A stretch of DNA of 17,225 nucleotides from Porphyromonadaceae bacterium UBA4702 (GCA_002404675.1 DHKE01000082.1:1-17225), one strand, 5' to 3'. Positions 7,632-15,565 are shown, numbered from the stretch's first letter. Made by a program: numbers and translations. The notes: generated by a model not told the origin, from the letters alone.

Positions 7632-7666
7632 GAAAAAGCGGGATGCCGTGTGGCCGGCATCCCGCT
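7632..7666 (-). terminator. Rho-independent terminator at the 3' end of the lipoprotein operon
   Basis: A perfect 12-bp stem AGCGGGATGCCG (7637-7648) / CGGCATCCCGCT (7655-7666) with a 6-nt loop. Read on the minus strand it is followed by a T-run (7637-7632: complement of cgaaaaa). It lies about 215 nt after the stop of the last lipoprotein gene (7882) and is the first strong terminator downstream, so it probably ends the whole minus-strand operon. Confidence 0.85.
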
Positions 7667-7881
7667 CGTCAAATTGCGACAGAGTGATTATAAAACTTAT
7701 CTATAATATGAAATGAAACATTGATTGTGTAAGTTTCTTTTCCGTCACGCCAGTTCAACCGTTTTTGACGGCTTGCAAGGGCAAGCGATGCCGCCCTCCT
7801 GGCTTTCATTGCAGCCGGCACACAGGCGCCTGGTCTTTCACCATAGCCCATGCCTGGCTCTGATGCAGCTCTGTATCCTGA
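7667..7881 (-). other. Apparent 3' untranslated region between the last lipoprotein gene and its terminator
   Basis: No convincing gene on either strand. It holds several small hairpins: GCTTGC-AAGG-GCAAGC (7771-7786) and, overlapping its edge, CCGT-TTTTG-ACGG (about 7760-7771), with CCGTCA at 7742-7747 as an alternative partner. The remainder toward the terminator is A/T-rich. A structured 3' UTR or a processed small RNA is possible; the sequence does not decide it. Confidence 0.4.
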
Positions 7882-9390
7882 TTACTCAGCTACAACCTCG
7901 TAGGCTGTCAGGCCTGTGCCGTTGTAGTTCGGATGCTCAACGACCTTGTAGCCCTCGCCTACGAAGTTAGCCTGCGGGTTCTCGCTGTCAGAATGTGAGG
8001 GATCGTAGCCTACGAATGTACCGCCCTTGACTATGATCTTAGCTTTACCATTATGGTAGTTTTCATCGAGGCAATTCAGCATGAACGCATACTCCTTGCC
8101 AGAATCACCTAACTGCTGAATCTCGAACACGCCGCCGCGAATTTCAAGCGTACCCTCAGATACGTACACTGCGTCGAGGTTGCCCTTGAAATGGCCGTTC
8201 TCAATTATCAGGTGCGCCCCGTTCTGCACGTCAAGCGCAAAGGTGTCATTTGCCTTGGCGAAGAAGTTGCCGTTGCCGGTGATAGTCAGCTTGCCGCCGC
8301 GAACTGAGAGAAGCGACCAATTGCCAGCACCCTCGTCCCACAGGTCAGCTGTGTTGTCAAGCGTGCTGCCGTTCATGTCGAGGACAAGGTTTGAACCGTT
8401 AGCGACGATAGTTTCGGTAGCCGTCACGTCCTTGCCGGCTGACAGCTGGCCTATCAGGTTCTCAAAGTCTGAAACCAGGTTGTACTCGCCCTCGAAGCCC
8501 GGCAGGATCTCTACCTTCACGTCGATGCCGTTGGTCAGCAGCGAGCCGTAGATGTTCGTGCGGTAGTTGCGCTGCGTCGGAACGGAGCCGAAAGTGAACG
8601 ACTGGCTCTCGTCTGTTGCGGAGTATACGGTGAACTCCATGTCGCGGACAGTCTTGGCTGACGGAACGAGGATGTAGTTCATGCCTACATACTGATACGC
8701 CTTGTCGTTGATTGTGACAGTTCCCGTGGGGAGCACGTCAGGAGCGAAAGTCACTTCCTCTGCCTCGCCTGAAGTGACACCGGTCAGCAGGTTGAGCGTG
8801 TTGGGCACGTCCTTAACCTTAAGAGAGGACTTCTGGGTGTCGAAGCCCGCGTTCTTGTTGGCGGCCAGGTCGTCAGTCAGGATGTTGATCTGAGCGAAGG
8901 GACGGCGCAGCTGCGCGCTGATGGTTGCGTCGCCGGCTACCGTGTAGTTGGTCTTGGCGCAGAAGAATGCGTCAAGAGCCTCCTGGTTGGCTGCTGTGCC
9001 ATAGTCGGCTGTTACAGTCTGTCCCTCAACGTCAAATGTGTACACAGACTCGGGAGCGTCTGCCCAGAACACGAAGTCGTAGCTCTTGCCCGTTGTCAGG
9101 CGCAGAGACAGTGTGGTCTTCAGGCCGACCATGGTGGCTGAGCCCACCTTCGGGTCGGCAGTGCCGGTGCATACCTCCAGCGGCTGCTGCTTGCCGTGCT
9201 CGTATACGGCATAAGTCAGGTGGGTAGCGGTTGTCCCCTCGCCGTAACGGGTCTGGAGGCCGTCAGGAAGTTCTACAGTCACAGCGACAACGCTCTCGTC
9301 GCCCTGGACATTCGGCATGTCCTCGCTTGAGCAGGACACCATCAGCAGCGTTGACACTGCGGCTGCTGACGCAAAAAGAATTTTCTTCAT
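7882..9390 (-). CDS. Surface lipoprotein with fimbrillin-like (DUF6562-type) domain and one beta-helix-like module (paralog A)
   Basis: 502 aa. A lipoprotein signal ends in LLMVSC (Cys20) followed by SSED, resembling the Bacteroides lipoprotein export signal that directs lipoproteins to the cell surface. Residues about 30-300 form the shared N-terminal domain: ELPDGLQTRYGEGTTATHLTYAVYE, then YDFVFWAD, RRPFAQINILT, YVGMNYILVP, VPTQRNYRTNIYGSLLTN and PGFEGEYN. I match this to the DUF6562/fimbrillin-like families from memory. Residues about 320-502 hold glycine-rich strands spaced like a right-handed parallel beta-helix (LTITGNGNF, LIIENGHFKGN, LEIRGGVFE, IIVKGGTFVGY) and end in a GYKVVEH cap. 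It is the last gene of the minus-strand operon. A structural or adhesive surface role is inferred; no catalytic residues are recognised. Confidence 0.85.
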   Translation of the reverse strand: MKKILFASAAAVSTLLMVSCSSEDMPNVQGDESVVAVTVELPDGLQTRYGEGTTATHLTYAVYEHGKQQPLEVCTGTADPKVGSATMVGLKTTLSLRLTTGKSYDFVFWADAPESVYTFDVEGQTVTADYGTAANQEALDAFFCAKTNYTVAGDATISAQLRRPFAQINILTDDLAANKNAGFDTQKSSLKVKDVPNTLNLLTGVTSGEAEEVTFAPDVLPTGTVTINDKAYQYVGMNYILVPSAKTVRDMEFTVYSATDESQSFTFGSVPTQRNYRTNIYGSLLTNGIDVKVEILPGFEGEYNLVSDFENLIGQLSAGKDVTATETIVANGSNLVLDMNGSTLDNTADLWDEGAGNWSLLSVRGGKLTITGNGNFFAKANDTFALDVQNGAHLIIENGHFKGNLDAVYVSEGTLEIRGGVFEIQQLGDSGKEYAFMLNCLDENYHNGKAKIIVKGGTFVGYDPSHSDSENPQANFVGEGYKVVEHPNYNGTGLTAYEVVAE

Positions 9391-9462
9391 ACTATGTATG
9401 TTTAGTTGGTTTTCAGTTGCTGGTTACAGTTGGCTGTCTCCGACGTGCTGTCGTCGGCTTGG

Positions 9463-9557
9463 CAGGGACACGGCGTGCCGTGTCCGCCCAAATGTCATTG
9501 CAATTCAACGACATACGCCCTCGCCGACCTTCGGACACGGCACGCCGTGTCCCTACT
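9463..9557. repeat. 95-bp inverted-repeat element, copy 1
   Basis: Two 25-bp arms in inverted orientation (9463-9487 and 9533-9557, one mismatch) flank a 45-bp centre. Each arm is itself nearly self-complementary around GGACACGGCGTGCCGTGTCC (9467-9486; the complementary version is at 9534-9553), and the outer end reads GCAGGG/CCCTAC. It lies between the stop of the 11255-9603 lipoprotein gene and the start of the 9390-7882 gene. It encodes nothing. It looks like a non-coding interspersed (REP/MITE-like) repeat. Confidence 0.88.
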
Positions 9558-9602
9558 TGGCTGCGCGTGTTTTGACACGAAGCAGTCCGTCGGGTCTGCG
9601 CA

Positions 9603-11255
9603 TTATTCCTTTACGACCTGCCATGCCTGTTTGCCGTTGTAATCAATCTTAACGGACTTGTAGCCGTCAGCTACATAGTTGGTGTGTTCACCATCAGCGG
9701 AGTTGTCCGCAGGATTGAAGCCCACGAATATGCCGCCATAGACTTTCAGAGAGCATCTGCTTTTTTGACTATCATCAATATTCAGCAGGTACTGAGGCTT
9801 TTCCGACTCGAATACACCGCCATAAATGTTGCAATACGCTTCCTTATTGGAAGCCCCTACATAAATGCAAGGATTTGCATCCCCATTTGCGTCAACACCT
9901 ACGTGAAAATAGCCGCCATAGATGTTCGTTGTACCTCCTCTGACCAATATTGCATAATTGTTACTTTTAGAGCCGCTGCCACCGTCAAAAGTAAGGTTGC
10001 CGTAGATGTTCAGGTTGGAATTTTCAACCGCTATAGCAGCAGAGCCGATACTGCTCAATGTATTACCTATCGGACCAATGAATTTACCAGTTCCATTAAG
10101 ATTAAGTGTGCCGCCTGCATAAACGTTGATACAAGCAGACCGGTTGCTAAGAGCTGACACAGTTGCACCTTCCGATAGTGCAATGTTGACTGTATTTGCA
10201 TAGTCATCACCGACATAAATCCAGCGGTCAATGATCATATTCTCGTTGATGAGAAGGTTCAGGTTGTCATTGTTTTCCAACAAAGTCAGAAGGTCTGCCG
10301 TGTTTGTCACGACCTCGTAGTCGTAGTTGGGGTCGAAGAAGCCGGGGAGGATCTCGACGTTGAAGTTCTGCGAGCTGGTCAGCAGCGAGCCGTAGATGTT
10401 CGTGCGGTAGTTGCGCTGAACGGGCACGGTGTTGAAGTTGTAGACGTGCGTTTCGACATTCTCTGTCCCGTCTGCATAGAGGGTGAACTCCATGTCGCGA
10501 AGCGACTTCTCTGCCGGAACGAGCAGGTAGTTCATGCCGATGTAGTCGTACTTCTTGCCGTTGATTTCCATAGTGCCGGTGGGGAGCGTGTTGGCTGCGA
10601 ATGTCACTTCCGTCTCGTCGCCCGTAACTGTGCCGTCCATCAGGTTAAGGCCTGTGGCAACGGTCGTCTTGAGCGAAGAGTTCGCGGGAACGAAACCGCC
10701 GTTATCGGCAGCCTTGAGGTCGTCGGTGACGATGTTCACTTGCGCAAAGGGACGGTAGAGCTGTGCGCTGATAGTAGCGTTGCCGCTTACCTTGTATGTC
10801 TTCGCGCAGTAGAATGCGTCGAGAGCCTCCTGGTTGGCGGCTGTGCCGTTGTCAGTAGCGTTATATTCGGCTGTCACCACCTGATGTTCTGCGTCAAAGC
10901 GGTAAACAGACTCTTCAGCGTCTGCCCAGAACACCATGTCGTATTCCTGGCCGCTGGCGAGCTGCAGGCTCAGCGTTGTGCTGCGGTTGATTGTGGCAAG
11001 GCCTTCTGTGGCGTTCTTGTCAGTGCCGTTTATGCAGACAGGCAGCGGCTTTTTCGTGCCTTTTGCGTATACTGCGTAGTGAAGGCGTGTTGCGGTCTCG
11101 CCCTCGCCGTAACGGGTCTGGAGACCGTCGGGGAGCTGCACGGAGACTGCAACAGTAGCAACGTCGCCGTTCTCGGGAGCGGGCATGTCGTCGTTTGAGC
11201 AGGAAGCCAGCATCAATGAGGCTGCTGCCATTGAGAGGAAATATATCTTCTTCAT
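9603..11255 (-). CDS. Surface lipoprotein with fimbrillin-like domain and a different beta-helix-like module (paralog B)
   Basis: 550 aa. The signal MKKIYFLSMAAASLMLASC puts the lipid-modified Cys at 19, followed by SNDD (surface-export-like). The N-terminal domain (about 30-305) parallels paralog A, with LPDGLQTRYGEGETATRLHYAVY, YDMVFWAD, YRPFAQVNIVTDDL, YIGMNYLLVP, VPVQRNYRTNIYGSLLTS and PGFFDPNYDYE. The C-terminal part (about 320-550) has asparagine- and glycine-rich strands (LNLNGTGKFIG, LNIYGNLTFDGG, TNIYGGYFHVGVDANGD, CNIYGGVFESE, LKVYGGIFVGF) and a GYKSVKIDYNGKQAWQVVKE end cap. It corresponds to module 2 of paralog C, not to the module in paralog A. The frame extends upstream to 11408 only because it runs through the 95-bp repeat; 11255 is the start with a proper signal peptide. 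Confidence 0.86.
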   Translation of the reverse strand: MKKIYFLSMAAASLMLASCSNDDMPAPENGDVATVAVSVQLPDGLQTRYGEGETATRLHYAVYAKGTKKPLPVCINGTDKNATEGLATINRSTTLSLQLASGQEYDMVFWADAEESVYRFDAEHQVVTAEYNATDNGTAANQEALDAFYCAKTYKVSGNATISAQLYRPFAQVNIVTDDLKAADNGGFVPANSSLKTTVATGLNLMDGTVTGDETEVTFAANTLPTGTMEINGKKYDYIGMNYLLVPAEKSLRDMEFTLYADGTENVETHVYNFNTVPVQRNYRTNIYGSLLTSSQNFNVEILPGFFDPNYDYEVVTNTADLLTLLENNDNLNLLINENMIIDRWIYVGDDYANTVNIALSEGATVSALSNRSACINVYAGGTLNLNGTGKFIGPIGNTLSSIGSAAIAVENSNLNIYGNLTFDGGSGSKSNNYAILVRGGTTNIYGGYFHVGVDANGDANPCIYVGASNKEAYCNIYGGVFESEKPQYLLNIDDSQKSRCSLKVYGGIFVGFNPADNSADGEHTNYVADGYKSVKIDYNGKQAWQVVKE

Positions 11256-11355
11256 CGTTTTATCTGTGTTTTGATTTCGGTTATGTTGTTTCTTGTCCGG
11301 CCGGGACTGGGGGGTTGTGTCGAAATTCAAATGCAGCGGCATTGTCCTCGGCAGC

Positions 11356-11450
11356 GTAGGGACACGGCGTGCCGTGTCCGCACCGATATATTGCAGCAAA
11401 TCAAACAATTGCGTTTACCGCTCGGCGGACACGGCACGCCGTGTCCCTAC
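11356..11450. repeat. 95-bp inverted-repeat element, copy 2
   Basis: Same length and architecture as the copy at 9463. Perfect 25-bp inverted arms (11356-11380 and 11426-11450) begin GTAGGGACACGG and end in CCCTAC, with a 45-bp centre that is only loosely similar to copy 1 (shared ATTGCA and ATTCAA/AATCAA stretches). It ends 6 bp before the stop of the 13655-11457 lipoprotein gene and precedes the 11255 gene by about 100 bp. Confidence 0.9.
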
Positions 11451-11456
11451 TCAAAA

Positions 11457-13655
11457 TTACTCCTTAACTACAGTCCAGGCCTTCTTGCCGTTGTACGTCG
11501 TCTCTACTGACTTGTAGCCGGCCTTTACAAATGAGGTAATGTCACCTTCATTTACATGTGAAGGATCAAAGCCTACAAATGTACCGCCAGTAATTTCCAC
11601 AGTACATCTCTTGCGGTCTGAATCATACAGATTTATCAAATATGTCGCATCACCGTCGCACTCGAATACGCCGCCATTGATATAAAGCTTCACATATTGA
11701 CGATATGCAGGAGCCAAATATATCACCTCGCTCGACCCTCCATTCACATCATTGCCAGAATGGAAATATCCGCCATTAATGGTAAGCGAACCCTTCACCA
11801 GCTTAACAGCATAGTTACCTGTGCTGCCGCTGCCGCCGTCAAAGGTATTGTTGCCATTGATGACCAGGTTGCCTCCTTGCACTGTAATGGCTGAAGTCCA
11901 AGTAGTCCCAATGGTTCTTGCAGAAACACGACCGCCCTCACCATTGATTGTCAGCGTGCCTTTGCCGACAAAAATTGTTTCCTGAACTTTTTTCTCACTG
12001 AAGCCTCCTTTGATTTCACCGCCAGCTGCAAGTGTGAGAGTAGATGTGGTTTTAGATGACAGATGTGTGTCTACAATAGGAATGGTGTAATCAACCGGGT
12101 TCTTAAGGATTGAAGACATGGCATTGTCAGACTTCATCACCTCGTAAGTCTCGGGGCTGCTGCTTGTCTTGACAGATACATAGCCTGGGGCTACGAAGTT
12201 GGTATGTGCGCCTTCGGCTGCGCAGTCTGCCGGGTTGAAGCCGATGAACTTGCCGCCTGTGACGATGATATGTGCCTTGCCTTCCTTGTATGCAGCATCG
12301 ATGCAGTTAAGGAAGTATGCGTCGGGATTCCAGTGCTGAAGCAACTCGAATGTGCCGCCCTTGATTTCGGCAGTGCCTTCTTGTACCTGAATGACACTGA
12401 CATTGCCATAGAAATGCCCGTCTTCGATTATCAGGTGGCTTCCGCCTTTAACATTGATGCCGTAGCAGTCTTCTGCCTTGGGCTTCAGAGTGCCGTTGCC
12501 GTTGATTGTCAGAGTTGTTCCGTCCTCAAGGCTCAGCAGTGCGTTTCCGCTCTCGTCCCAAATATCATCTTTGTTGGCGATAGTCTTGCCGTTGAGGTTA
12601 AGGCTTACAGTATGTCCGCCTGTGATCTTCATCATTTGCGTCGGCTCGAGGTCTTTCACGAGAGCCACATCCTTGCCTGCTGAAAGGTCTGCGACCATTT
12701 TGTATACGTCAGCTGCGTAGTTGTAGATGCCGTCGAAGTCGGGGACGATCTCAACCTGCACGTTCACGGCGTTGGTCAGGATCGAGCCGAAGATGTTCGT
12801 GCGGTAGTTGCGCTGCACGGGCACGGTGTTGAACGTGTGGCTGATGGGTGCGCCGTTGCCGGTAACAGTCAGATTCACGTCAACGAGCGACTTGTCTGCG
12901 CCTGTCAGCACGTAGTTCATTGCCAGGTAATCGTAGCTTGTGCCAGCTGACGTGGGGAATGTCTCGCCCTCTGGGAGAGCCTTGGCTGCAAATTTGGTAG
13001 CAACAGGCTCGTTAACCGTGCCGTCCTCAAGGTCGAGTGAAGTTGACACGGGGACTGTCACCTCGGCTGTTGCGGCTGTGAAGCCGGCCTTGGACGCTGC
13101 TTCGAGGTCGTCTGTGCCTATGTTGAGCTGCGCGAAGGGGCGGCGCAGCTGGATGGTCTGAGTGCCGTCGCCCTCGACGGTGAATGTCTGGTATGCGTAG
13201 AATGCGTCGAGGTTCTCGTCGCTTGTAGTGAAGCCTGTATAGTCGGCCGTTACCTTATGGTTCTCTGCGTCGTATGTATAGGGAGAGGCGCTTCCGGCGT
13301 CAGACCAGCAGATGACTGCGTATTTCTTGCCGGTAACGAGCTTGACGGGGACGTTGGTCGTCAGCGAGTTCTCGGCAAATGTAGTGGTGTAGACAGTTTT
13401 TGTGCCGTCATCAAACACGGCGAGGTTACCGCCCTTGATGCCGCTGTCGCCGGCCTCGCAGACTACCATCTGCAGGTTCTTGGCTGTCGTGCCGTCGCCG
13501 AAGGCGCGGGTCTGGAGAGACGCGGGAAGCGTTGCCGTCAGGGTGACCGTCGCGTCACCTGTCTGGATGTCGATGTCGTCATTCGAGCATGAGGGCAGCA
13601 GCATCGCTGCACTTGCCGTCAGAGCGAACATGGATAGGTAATTGATCTTTTTCAT
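11457..13655 (-). CDS. Large surface lipoprotein with fimbrillin-like domain and two beta-helix-like modules (paralog C)
   Basis: 732 aa. The lipobox LLPSC (Cys23) is followed by SNDDID, an acidic surface-export-like stretch. The N-terminal domain (about 30-307) has LPASLQTRAFGDGTTAKNLQMVV, YAVICWSD, RRPFAQLNIGTDDLEAA, YLAMNYVLT, VPVQRNYRTNIFGSILTN and PDFDGIYN. Module 1 (about 320-515) parallels the C-terminus of paralog A, with LTINGNGTL, LIIEDGHFYGN, AEIKGGTFEL, IIVTGGKFIGFNPADC and a GYVSVKT cap. Module 2 (about 530-732) parallels paralog B, with LVINGNNTFDGGSGS, LTINGGYFHSGNDVNGG, LYINGGVFECD, VEITGGTFVGF and a GYKSVETTYNGKKAWTVVKE cap. It is preceded by a 62-bp gap after the shorter fimbrillin-like lipoprotein gene and is probably in its operon. 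Confidence 0.86.
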   Translation of the reverse strand: MKKINYLSMFALTASAAMLLPSCSNDDIDIQTGDATVTLTATLPASLQTRAFGDGTTAKNLQMVVCEAGDSGIKGGNLAVFDDGTKTVYTTTFAENSLTTNVPVKLVTGKKYAVICWSDAGSASPYTYDAENHKVTADYTGFTTSDENLDAFYAYQTFTVEGDGTQTIQLRRPFAQLNIGTDDLEAASKAGFTAATAEVTVPVSTSLDLEDGTVNEPVATKFAAKALPEGETFPTSAGTSYDYLAMNYVLTGADKSLVDVNLTVTGNGAPISHTFNTVPVQRNYRTNIFGSILTNAVNVQVEIVPDFDGIYNYAADVYKMVADLSAGKDVALVKDLEPTQMMKITGGHTVSLNLNGKTIANKDDIWDESGNALLSLEDGTTLTINGNGTLKPKAEDCYGINVKGGSHLIIEDGHFYGNVSVIQVQEGTAEIKGGTFELLQHWNPDAYFLNCIDAAYKEGKAHIIVTGGKFIGFNPADCAAEGAHTNFVAPGYVSVKTSSSPETYEVMKSDNAMSSILKNPVDYTIPIVDTHLSSKTTSTLTLAAGGEIKGGFSEKKVQETIFVGKGTLTINGEGGRVSARTIGTTWTSAITVQGGNLVINGNNTFDGGSGSTGNYAVKLVKGSLTINGGYFHSGNDVNGGSSEVIYLAPAYRQYVKLYINGGVFECDGDATYLINLYDSDRKRCTVEITGGTFVGFDPSHVNEGDITSFVKAGYKSVETTYNGKKAWTVVKE

Positions 13656-13717
13656 AACAAGAGATTTGTATGTTTAGTTGATTGTTTTCGCGTTTACTGT
13701 TGTCGTGTTTTTGGGGG

Positions 13718-14791
13718 TCATTTGTACTCGTAGTTGTACTCGCCCTCGAACCCGGGGTCGATGCCGACGCCGCCCTGGGCAAGCACCGACAGGAACTGCC
13801 CGCGCACTATCGTCACTTTGTTGCGCACCAGCGGAACGTCTACCGGGTAGCTGCGCGACAGCAGCGTCCCCTGGCGGTCGTACACCTCTACGGACACCGT
13901 GACCGTCGACTCGTGGCCGTTGACGAACACGTAGTCGTAGCCCAGCTCGACGTTGTCATCGTCTATCTGCCTCATCTCGCCCTCGAATGTCAATCCCGTC
14001 CATGCGTCGGCAGGGCGGTTGGTGAACATGTTAAACGAGCAGGGCACGAACCCGCTGTAGCGGAACACCACGCGGAAGTCGCCGGCGTTGATGCGGCTGG
14101 CCACGTTCTCCGGGTCGTCGGAACGCAGCACCTCGGTGAGGAACTTCACCACGTCGTTGCTGATGAACTTGAACTTGGCCAGCGGACGCTCCATGTCAAC
14201 ATGGACGCGCGTCACGCCGTCCTCGCTCGCCGTGGGGATGTCCGCAGCCTTCTCGCCCCGGAACGCATCGCGCAGGTCGGTGTTGCCCACGTAATGGTCG
14301 CGGCTCGTCAGGATGACCTCCTCAAAGTTGGAGCTGTCGTAGTACAGGTCGTCGGTCTTGCCGTGCTCCACGTAGTCTGCCCACACCAGGAAGTTGTACT
14401 TGCCCGGCGGCAGCTCCAGGCGCACCGTGTGGTTCAGGTCCGTCAGGTCGCTCTTGGTGACGACTGTAGAGCTTACTGCCACGCGGCTCGTGCGGCTGTC
14501 GCGGCTGCGGCTGCCGTCCTCCACCAGCGGATAGGCGTTGACCACGTAGCGTATGTCGTAGCCCTGGCCGCCGTCGCGAGACAGGTAGTCTATCGTCTTG
14601 TAGAAGTCCATGTCGTAGGAGCCGGTGAAGTCCAGCTCAAGGTACACTTCCTCGGTCAGGTCCTCGTCCTCGGGGAACTCGTGCACGCCGCACGAAGTGG
14701 CTGCGGCGAGCAGGGCCACAGCACAGAGCATCATGGCGGCGCAGCGCCCCCAAGCCCGGTATATTGCATACATTGTCGCTGCCATGGTCAT
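13718..14791 (-). CDS. Fimbrillin-like/DUF6562-like lipoprotein without beta-helix extension (FimB/Mfa2-like position)
   Basis: 357 aa. A hydrophobic signal with lipobox AAATSC (Cys34), then GVHEFPEDEDLTEE. The remainder is one beta-rich region carrying the hallmarks of the N-terminal domain of the neighbouring paralogs: YNFLVWADYVEHG, DMERPLAKFKFISND, GYDYVFVNG and VPLVRNKVTIVRGQFLS. It ends exactly at IDPGFEGEYNYEYK, the point where the larger paralogs continue into their beta-helix. The start at 14791 overlaps the DUF3575 stop by 4 nt (ATGA), and the upstream TGGAGGAAATGA contains a strong Shine-Dalgarno, unusual for this phylum. An upstream ATG at 14857 lies inside the DUF3575 gene. Anchor or minor subunit of a fimbria-like structure is inferred from context. 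Confidence 0.8.
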   Translation of the reverse strand: MTMAATMYAIYRAWGRCAAMMLCAVALLAAATSCGVHEFPEDEDLTEEVYLELDFTGSYDMDFYKTIDYLSRDGGQGYDIRYVVNAYPLVEDGSRSRDSRTSRVAVSSTVVTKSDLTDLNHTVRLELPPGKYNFLVWADYVEHGKTDDLYYDSSNFEEVILTSRDHYVGNTDLRDAFRGEKAADIPTASEDGVTRVHVDMERPLAKFKFISNDVVKFLTEVLRSDDPENVASRINAGDFRVVFRYSGFVPCSFNMFTNRPADAWTGLTFEGEMRQIDDDNVELGYDYVFVNGHESTVTVSVEVYDRQGTLLSRSYPVDVPLVRNKVTIVRGQFLSVLAQGGVGIDPGFEGEYNYEYK

Positions 14792-15525
14792 TTCCTCCAG
14801 TCTTTGATGTTGAACATGTACGAGAATGTCACAGAGAGCTGGTCGATGCCGAACCACGCCTTCTTGCGCGAGTAGAGCAGCGGCCCGTTGTGCCGGTTCT
14901 CAAACTTGTCGTAGTCGAGCGAGTACACGCCCAGGCCCAGCGAGAACTCGACCTTCCACGGGCTGCCCTTGCGCAGCGGCATCCGCCAGCCGGCGTTCAA
15001 GCCGCCGCCGAAGGCCGGCCGGCCCCCGTTGCGGTCCTGCGTCCGGACCTTGCCGTCAAAGGCGTAGTTGTACCACGCAAGCCCGACGTGCGCCCCGGCG
15101 TACCACCCGTCGTCGCTGCCCCCCCACCAGTAACGGTATTCCGGGAGGACAGCGAGCATACGGAATTTGAGTGTCGACTTGAAGTAGTTCCACGCCGAGT
15201 AGTACACCGGCACCACGACCGACATGTTCGGGCGCACGGTCAGCTCCCCCTGCACGTTGGCCAGCAGGAGCGTCCACGCCAGCACGTCGCTCTTGACATA
15301 CACGTGGCGCTGCCAGTCGTCATTAAGAGGCAGGTTGAGAGCCTCGTTGCGGGTGAGTGTGTCGCCCTGCGCCGTGATGACATACTTGACCTCCTCGCCG
15401 TCTGGGAGCAGTTCCTCCGACGGCAGCCGCCGGGGCGTTTCGCTTCTCTCTTGCGCAACAGCGGAAGAGAAAGCCATGCCGAGCGACATCGTTATTATTG
15501 CTATATGTCTAATATTCAAGTACAT
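14788..15525 (-). CDS. DUF3575 family outer-membrane protein, first gene of the operon
   Basis: 245 aa. A signal peptide (MYLNIRHIAIITMSLGMAFS, cleavage near SAVAQ) is followed by a periplasmic stretch and then a C-terminal beta-barrel-like region with alternating aromatic strands (VVVPVYYSAWNYF, LAVLPEYRYWWGG, WYAGAHVGLAWYNYAFDGK, FGGGLNAGWRMPL, VEFSLGLGVYSLDYDKF, LSVTFSYMFNI). This matches the DUF3575 family as I know it, which in Bacteroidales commonly heads fimbrillin operons. It overlaps the next gene by 4 nt. Its start lies 17 bp from the nearest inverted repeat of the putative switch. In the present orientation I see no promoter facing it. Confidence 0.85.
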   Translation of the reverse strand: MYLNIRHIAIITMSLGMAFSSAVAQERSETPRRLPSEELLPDGEEVKYVITAQGDTLTRNEALNLPLNDDWQRHVYVKSDVLAWTLLLANVQGELTVRPNMSVVVPVYYSAWNYFKSTLKFRMLAVLPEYRYWWGGSDDGWYAGAHVGLAWYNYAFDGKVRTQDRNGGRPAFGGGLNAGWRMPLRKGSPWKVEFSLGLGVYSLDYDKFENRHNGPLLYSRKKAWFGIDQLSVTFSYMFNIKDWRK

Positions 15526-15542
15526 ATCCGTAGTTAGCGGTA

Positions 15543-15565
15543 ATTTCTCTTTGTAAGAGAAGTTA
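15543..15565 (+). repeat. Left 23-bp inverted repeat of the switch
   Basis: The core TTCTCTTTGTAAGAGAA is itself an inverted repeat. Arms ATTTCTC and GAGAAGT flank a 7-bp centre TTTGTAA, the general shape of a tyrosine-recombinase crossover site. It matches the right copy over 23 bp without mismatch. Confidence 0.92.

Noticed and set aside
11256..11408. 51-residue N-terminal extension of paralog B
   Set aside because: The extension is read through the 95-bp repeat (DTARRVPT is the repeat's translation) and would hide the lipoprotein signal. The start at 11255 is better.
9463..11450. CRISPR-like interpretation of the repeated palindromic sequences
   Set aside because: There are only two pairs of arms in inverted orientation, no regular spacers and no cas genes.
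13682..14875. 397-aa open frame on the + strand opposite the fimbrillin-like lipoprotein gene
   Set aside because: The minus-strand gene has a lipobox, strong ribosome site and family motifs. The + frame is rich in His, Val and Ala from reverse-complement codons and has no domain.
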